Shown here: piece after piece, positions 59,608 through 64,000 of the stretch
Position numbering within the stretch: position 1 is the stretch's first letter
How the letters are laid out: each line of letters opens with the position of its first letter
DNA from: an uncultured Acidobacteriaceae bacterium
Lineage (GTDB): Bacteria; Acidobacteriota; Terriglobia; Terriglobales; Acidobacteriaceae
Reading direction: 5' to 3'
NCBI GenBank assembly: GCA_903849645.1
Contig: CAINJJ010000046.1
Coordinates: 77,001 to 141,000, forward strand
DNA length: 64,000 nucleotides
Made by a program: the position numbers and the translations under genes
Notes under the pieces: model-generated
Database searches by the model: none
What the model was told of the DNA's origin: nothing
Seen by the model: the letters and a program-made list of their open reading frames with translations, nothing else

Positions 59608-60585
59608 ATGAAAGCCATCGTCTGCACCCAGTACGGACCGCCCGATCTTCTCCGCTTCACGGAACTTCCCCAGCCCGTGCCCGCCGGCGATCAGGTCCTG
59701 GTCCGGGTGGGGGCCGCCTCTGTCAATCCCATGGACTGGCACATCCTCCGAGGCGAGCCATTCCCCGTGCGCTTCTTCGCGGGCCTCTCCAAGCCAAAGC
59801 ACCCCATCCCCGGCTCCGACTTCGCCGGCCAGGTTGAAGCCGTGGGCAGCGCCATCACACGCTTCAGGCCAGGCGACCAGGTCTTCGGCGCCAGAGGCTT
59901 CGCCGGAGGGGCTTTTGCGGAGTATCTCTGCGCCACTGAAAGCCAGATCGCTCTCAAGCCTCCGAATATTTCCTTCGACCAAGCCGCCGCCGTGCCCGTC
60001 GCCGCCGTCACGGCCCTCATCGGACTGCGCGACAAGGGCCGCATCCGCCCCGGCCTCAAAGTTCTCATCGATGGCGCATCCGGCGGCGTGGGCACCTTTG
60101 CCATTCAGCTTGCCCGCTATTTTGATACGGAAGTCACCGCTGTCTGCAGCACCCGCAACCTCGACATCGCCCTTTCCCTTGGCGCAGGGCGCGTCATTGA
60201 CTACACCCGTCAGGACTTTACCCGCAACGGAGAGCGCTACGACCTCATTCTGGCCGCCAACGCCTTCCACTCCATCTTCGACTACCGCCGGGCGCTGGCC
60301 GCGGATGGAATCTGCGTCATGGCTGGAGGCAAACCCTCCCTCGTCGGCACGCTGCAGGACCTGCTGCTCGGCCCCCTGCTCACGGCGACGCGCGGCAAAA
60401 AGACCACTTCGTTCCTCGCCCGGCTCGACAACTCGGATCTTGTCTTTCTCGGTGAGCTTCTCGCTTCCGGAAGCCTCGTGCCCGTCATCGACCGGCGCTA
60501 CCCGCTGAGCGAGGCGGCCGACGCCATCGCCTACCTCGAAAAAGGCCACGCCCAGGGCAAGGTCATCCTCACCGTTGCCGGCTGA
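59608..60585 (+). CDS. NADPH:quinone-reductase-like MDR family oxidoreductase
   Basis: The 325-residue protein is of the medium-chain dehydrogenase/reductase superfamily. Its N-terminal GroES-like domain covers about 1-125 (MKAIVCTQYGPPDLLRFTELPQP). The Rossmann part has LIDGASGGVGTFAIQLARY, the nucleotide-binding A-x-x-G-x-x-G. The zinc-binding Cys cluster of alcohol dehydrogenases is absent, so it belongs to the quinone/enal reductase group that uses NADPH. The substrate is unknown. It ends with IAYLEKGHAQGKVILTVAG, as usual for this group. It forms its own transcription unit. Confidence 0.92.
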   Translation: MKAIVCTQYGPPDLLRFTELPQPVPAGDQVLVRVGAASVNPMDWHILRGEPFPVRFFAGLSKPKHPIPGSDFAGQVEAVGSAITRFRPGDQVFGARGFAGGAFAEYLCATESQIALKPPNISFDQAAAVPVAAVTALIGLRDKGRIRPGLKVLIDGASGGVGTFAIQLARYFDTEVTAVCSTRNLDIALSLGAGRVIDYTRQDFTRNGERYDLILAANAFHSIFDYRRALAADGICVMAGGKPSLVGTLQDLLLGPLLTATRGKKTTSFLARLDNSDLVFLGELLASGSLVPVIDRRYPLSEAADAIAYLEKGHAQGKVILTVAG

Positions 60586-60611
60586 ATCAAGCCAGGTTTC
60601 TCCCAATAGAA

Positions 60612-60637
60612 AAGGGCACGGCCGGAGCCGTGCCCTT
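60612..60637. terminator. Bidirectional terminator between convergent genes
   Basis: AAGGGCACGGC pairs exactly with GCCGTGCCCTT around a CGGA loop. On the minus strand it is followed by TTCTATT, so it best serves the BON-domain gene, but it can also end the MDR gene transcript. Confidence 0.8.
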
Positions 60638-60654
60638 CCATCCCACAGCGCCGC

Positions 60655-61461
60655 TTACCGCTGCGCTTCGGTCGTTTGTCCAGCCACCTGCAGGTAGTTC
60701 TTTACGCTGAAGACGCCCGACACCCCGTTGGCCCGCAGAAACGCCACGTCCTTGTCCGACTGCGAATCCACCGTCCCATACAACTCCACGTTGCCGTTCT
60801 GCACCGAGATGCGGATGGGCTTGGCGGGGTCGATCGAATACTTGCTCAGGGTCGGATAGCCATAGACGGCGCGCGCCACCTGCATCCGCGTTTCGTCGTC
60901 CATGATGGAGGCAGGATCGACCTCGATCTCGCCCACCACATCCTTGACGCCGGGATACGTTGCAACCAGGGCCAGCGCCGAGTCCTTGTCCACGTCTGTG
61001 CGCGCATGGCCGCCTACCGTCACCACGCCGTTTTCAACCGTCAGGCTGATTGCGTTGAAGGTGTTGCCGTAGCCCACCCGGTCGTAGGTCAGTTTCTCCC
61101 GCAGCTTGGCCTGCAACTGCTGGTCGGGAACGCTGGGCCCGCCCACCTCGATCAGGTTGCGAACCGCCGTCACGCCCTTGGCCTTGCGTACGCGCTTCTC
61201 CGCGTCCGCCTTGTATTCATAGAGGTCAACGGTCCCGGTCAGGGTGGCGATGCCGTTGTCTACCGTCACCTTCACGTCGTGATACTGCTTCTTGTCGAGC
61301 CGTGCCGCGGCTTCGGATGAGTTCTTGTCGTGCCCCGCCGCCGCCGCGTCCTGCGGCCTGGGCTGGGGATTGGCGAGAGCCTGTTGGGGAAGGCTCAGAA
61401 CGGCTCCGCCGAGAGTGGCCGCCAAAGCCGCGGTCAAAAAAGTACGCGTCGAACTTTTCAT
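60655..61461 (-). CDS. Three-BON-domain exported protein
   Basis: The 268-residue protein starts with a signal peptide (AALAATLGGAVLSLPQQALA). Three BON (OsmY-type) modules follow: about 50-110 (YHDVKVTVDNGIATLTGTVDLYEYKADAEKRVRKAKGVTAVRNLIEV), about 115-185 (NAISLTVENGVVTVGGHARTDVDKDSALAL) and about 190-265 (PIRISVQNGNVELYGTVDSQSDKDVAFLR). BON domains are thought to bind phospholipid membranes. It may have a role in envelope stability or osmotic stress. It lies 121 bases after the start end of the TamB-like gene and is likely separate. Confidence 0.93.
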   Translation of the reverse strand: MKSSTRTFLTAALAATLGGAVLSLPQQALANPQPRPQDAAAAGHDKNSSEAAARLDKKQYHDVKVTVDNGIATLTGTVDLYEYKADAEKRVRKAKGVTAVRNLIEVGGPSVPDQQLQAKLREKLTYDRVGYGNTFNAISLTVENGVVTVGGHARTDVDKDSALALVATYPGVKDVVGEIEVDPASIMDDETRMQVARAVYGYPTLSKYSIDPAKPIRISVQNGNVELYGTVDSQSDKDVAFLRANGVSGVFSVKNYLQVAGQTTEAQR

Positions 61462-61582
61462 CTCTCACTCCTCCTTGTTGATGCCAGAAGATCCTAGCGG
61501 CTCCCGGAACAGGGAGTCTGTCCGGTTTGCCACACGTCCGGCTTAGACACGAGTGAGGGAAAAAGGTTTCGTTCCGCGCCTC

Positions 61583-64000
61583 TCAGCGGTACCGGCGGGT
61601 CGCCTTCACCACCATCGAGAACACCCCGGATTCATCCCGCGCCACCAGCAGGGAAACGTGGTGGTTGATGGCCACCTCCGCCTGAATCAGTTGCTGCGCC
61701 GTGGTGTTCACGTTGGTCGCGTAGGTGAGCTTCACGTTCGACCCCAGTTGCTCTTCCACGGTGATCCGCGAGGTCGAGTTCCCCAGCGCGCCCAGGTAGC
61801 TGGGGTCCACCTTGACGGCGCCCGCCCCAAAAAGCCGCTGCACCCGGCTGCTGACCGTGGCGTTCAGGGCGCCACCCAGCAGCGCGTCCGTCGCGGGGTT
61901 TGACCCGGCCGACTCCTGCTGCTGCGTGTAGATGCGCTGCTGGCTCTCCGTCCTCCCCAGCGCCAGCAACGCCACCACGTCGGCCTCCGGCAGGGGAGGA
62001 TCGCTGCGGTAGGTCACCGCCAGCTTGTCCGGGGTTCCGTGCACACCCAGCGTAATGTCGTAGTCCTCCACGTGGGCCGTGGCGTTCATGTCGATGGAGG
62101 GCTGAATCCGCACCGGGTTGGTGAACGAGATGTCCCCGCGCTGGAGTTCGTAGCGGGTGCCGGCAATGTTGGCGCTGCCCTCGGTGATCGAGACCCGTCC
62201 CAGCAGGGAGGGTGAGGCAACGGTGCCGCGCACCCGCAGGTCAACATACCCGGCCAGCTTGGCGTAGGCGTTCTGGAAACTCAACTGCGGCGAAGAGGTC
62301 AGGTGCACATCCAGCCGCACGTGATTTGAAGGCGCCTCGGGCGGGGCCACAGGCTGCACCGCGTTGGCCTGGGCGGCCAGCGCCACCACATCCAGGTCCG
62401 GGCTCACGGTGAACCGGGTAATCAGCACGTCACCTGAGAGCAGCAGGTTGGTCTGCGGCCCCTGCAGGTGGAGCGATGCGTCCGCCAGGGAACTCACGCC
62501 CTGGGGGTAGCGGATGCGAATCCCCTTGCCGCTCGCCGTCACGTCGGCATAGAGCCCATGCTGGTACGACAGGTACCCGCCCACGCTCAACAGGCCTCCG
62601 CCGCTCATGGCGGTGAGCGATTTCACCTCCAGCCGGTTCTGGTTGAACTCCAGCGTCCCATGCAGTTGGCTGAGCCCGTTTGGCAGGTCCTCCAGAGACA
62701 GCGATCCGTCCTGAAATTCCACGCGCCCCCGCATCCCCGGATTTGCCAGCGGGCCGTGCGCCTCCACCTGGAAGGTCGAGGTCCCGGTCGCGGTCAGGTC
62801 CGGATCAATGGTCTCCGCCACCTTCAGGTTGATGGAGCCGCTGGCGGCAATGTCCAGTTGCTGCTTGCCTTTCAGCTCCAGACTTCCCTGGGCGCGCAGG
62901 TCCGTGTTCTCGCCCATCACGTGCAGCGGGTCCAGGTTCACCTTGGAGTTGACCAGTGTGGCGTGGGCGCTGCCCTCGCTGTGCAGGTGCACGCCGGCCA
63001 CCGTCACCGCCAGTTGTTGCAGGTTCGCCTCGCCGCGCATCTCCTCGGGGCGCGCCAGTGGCCCGGCCACAGTAATCGTTCCCGCCAGCGCCGATTCGCC
63101 GCTCAGCCCCTTCAGATGCGCCAGCTTGATCAGCGACCCGATGTTGAACTGCGAGAACTCCAGCCTGGCCTGCGTCGATTTGTCGCCGTTCAGCTCGGTC
63201 CGCCCATGCGCTGTCAGTTGCGCCGCTTCTATCCTGCTCGCCAGGTCGTAGGTGACGGCCTTGCCGGCCGTGTGCGCCGCAAATTCCAGGCTCCCCAGCG
63301 GCTCCCCGCTCACCGCCAGGTCGGGCAGCGAGGCGCGCGCCTCCAGGCGCGGGTCGTCCAGTGTTCCCGCTCCCGTCACTGCGAAGCCAAGCTGCCCGGT
63401 GATGGCCAGGCCCTTCTGCCGCGCCCATTCCAGACGCGAAACGTCGATTCCCGCTCCACGGGCGTCGATCCGCAACTGGCGGGACTTCAGATTGAAGCTC
63501 CCCGTGGCTGAAATCTTGCCCGTCTCCTCGCTCAACTTCACCGAGGTCAGTCGGATCTCCTGGTTGGCGATGCTCCCTTGCGCCCGAACGCGCGCCACCG
63601 GCTCACCCCAGAACGCGCCCCCATTCACTTCCAGCCATCCAGAGCCATTCAGCGTCTTGACCGCGCCTTCCGCGTCGATCTGCGCATCCAGCAGGCCGGT
63701 CACCGGCAGAGTCTGTCCCGTCAGCGGCAGCATATCTCCCACGCTCACTTTGCTCGCTCGCACCCGCAGGCGCACCTGCGAATCGCCGTCGTACACCGGA
63801 ACCGGCGCGTCGCCCGGAACCGCCTCTACCCGGCCCGGCGTCAGCGAGCCATCCACGCTGATCGCCGCTTTTCCCCGCTGCAGTTGCCCATGGTCGATCG
63901 CAATCCGCGCCGCCGAGTACACGCCCGTCGCCTCGGCCGTGTCCCAGCCAACCATCTGCGGATTGCCCGTCTTGTCGCCGGGAGCGGGCGGCATCTCCAG
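61583..64000 (-). CDS. TamB-like translocation/assembly protein (DUF490), N-terminus outside window
   Basis: The visible 805 or so residues are the C-terminal part of a very large beta-helical protein. Long repeating beta-strands (SLELKGKQQLDIAASGSINL, NPGMRGRVEFQDGSLSLEDLPNG) match the AsmA/TamB groove. The last 170 residues have LGRVSITEGSANIAGTRYELQRGDISFTNPVRIQPSIDMNATAHVEDYDITLGVHGTPD, the DUF490/TamB signature. TamB links inner and outer membrane and helps phospholipid transport or outer-membrane protein assembly, usually with TamA. The frame stays open to the right edge, so the gene continues beyond the window. Confidence 0.93.
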   Translation of the reverse strand: MEMPPAPGDKTGNPQMVGWDTAEATGVYSAARIAIDHGQLQRGKAAISVDGSLTPGRVEAVPGDAPVPVYDGDSQVRLRVRASKVSVGDMLPLTGQTLPVTGLLDAQIDAEGAVKTLNGSGWLEVNGGAFWGEPVARVRAQGSIANQEIRLTSVKLSEETGKISATGSFNLKSRQLRIDARGAGIDVSRLEWARQKGLAITGQLGFAVTGAGTLDDPRLEARASLPDLAVSGEPLGSLEFAAHTAGKAVTYDLASRIEAAQLTAHGRTELNGDKSTQARLEFSQFNIGSLIKLAHLKGLSGESALAGTITVAGPLARPEEMRGEANLQQLAVTVAGVHLHSEGSAHATLVNSKVNLDPLHVMGENTDLRAQGSLELKGKQQLDIAASGSINLKVAETIDPDLTATGTSTFQVEAHGPLANPGMRGRVEFQDGSLSLEDLPNGLSQLHGTLEFNQNRLEVKSLTAMSGGGLLSVGGYLSYQHGLYADVTASGKGIRIRYPQGVSSLADASLHLQGPQTNLLLSGDVLITRFTVSPDLDVVALAAQANAVQPVAPPEAPSNHVRLDVHLTSSPQLSFQNAYAKLAGYVDLRVRGTVASPSLLGRVSITEGSANIAGTRYELQRGDISFTNPVRIQPSIDMNATAHVEDYDITLGVHGTPDKLAVTYRSDPPLPEADVVALLALGRTESQQRIYTQQQESAGSNPATDALLGGALNATVSSRVQRLFGAGAVKVDPSYLGALGNSTSRITVEEQLGSNVKLTYATNVNTTAQQLIQAEVAINHHVSLLVARDESGVFSMVVKATRRYR

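Overview
This 64 kb window is GC-rich chromosomal DNA that most resembles an acidobacterium of the Terriglobia (Acidobacteriaceae) group. The reasons are two very long Oar-like receptors with an N-terminal carboxypeptidase-regulatory domain, a protein of the acidobacterial VWFA-related family, a GH116 enzyme, a divergent membrane pyrophosphatase, and many secreted hydrolases. No rRNA, tRNA, CRISPR array or intact transposon was seen.

Layout. 1-7.6 kb: the start of an XRE regulator with a palindromic operator candidate, dienelactone hydrolase, GNAT acetyltransferase, an Oar-like receptor, a VWFA-related protein and a small DUF5522 protein. 7.7-10.15 kb: a compact kdsC-like/queC/queE/queD operon for 7-deazaguanine (queuosine precursor) synthesis. 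10.2-11.4 kb: a secreted beta-lactamase-fold serine hydrolase. 11.7-26.3 kb: an unusual secretory module of two multicopper-oxidase-like proteins, a 3053-residue mosaic surface protein and three small exported proteins. GC-rich hairpins separate the later genes. A tyrosine recombinase lacking key catalytic residues follows at 26.5-27.7 kb. 27.8-33.9 kb: GH116 glycosidase and a second Oar-like receptor. 34.2-41.7 kb: a GT39-like membrane glycosyltransferase, membrane pyrophosphatase, a DUF3857/transglutaminase-like protein without its catalytic Cys, and a GNAT. 41.8-44 kb: katG.

44-55.6 kb is a divergent carbohydrate locus. GH9 glucanase, a sodium:solute symporter and a DUF4380 protein lie on the minus strand. 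GH94 cellobiose-phosphorylase-like enzyme, an aldo/keto reductase, a LarA-type nickel-pincer-nucleotide racemase/epimerase homologue and a GH79-like glycosidase lie on the plus strand. The likely flow is extracellular cleavage of beta-glucan or uronic-acid-bearing glycan, symport of oligosaccharide, phosphorolysis, and redox or epimerisation of released sugars or sugar acids. 55.8-64 kb: oligopeptidase B, a TPM/LemA pair, a quinone-oxidoreductase-like MDR enzyme, a three-BON-domain protein, and the C-terminal part of a TamB-like protein cut by the window edge.

The strongest candidates for something new are three. First, in the copper module the four His-X-His trinuclear ligand motifs of a multicopper oxidase appear to be divided between two adjacent gene products. 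Second, a LarA homologue with a full set of nickel-cofactor residues sits inside a glycan locus. Third, base composition changes along the window: the plus strand is G-rich in most of the first 41 kb and C-rich from about 41.7 kb, and the copper module differs from its flanks. Composition was judged by eye on sample lines, not computed over the window.
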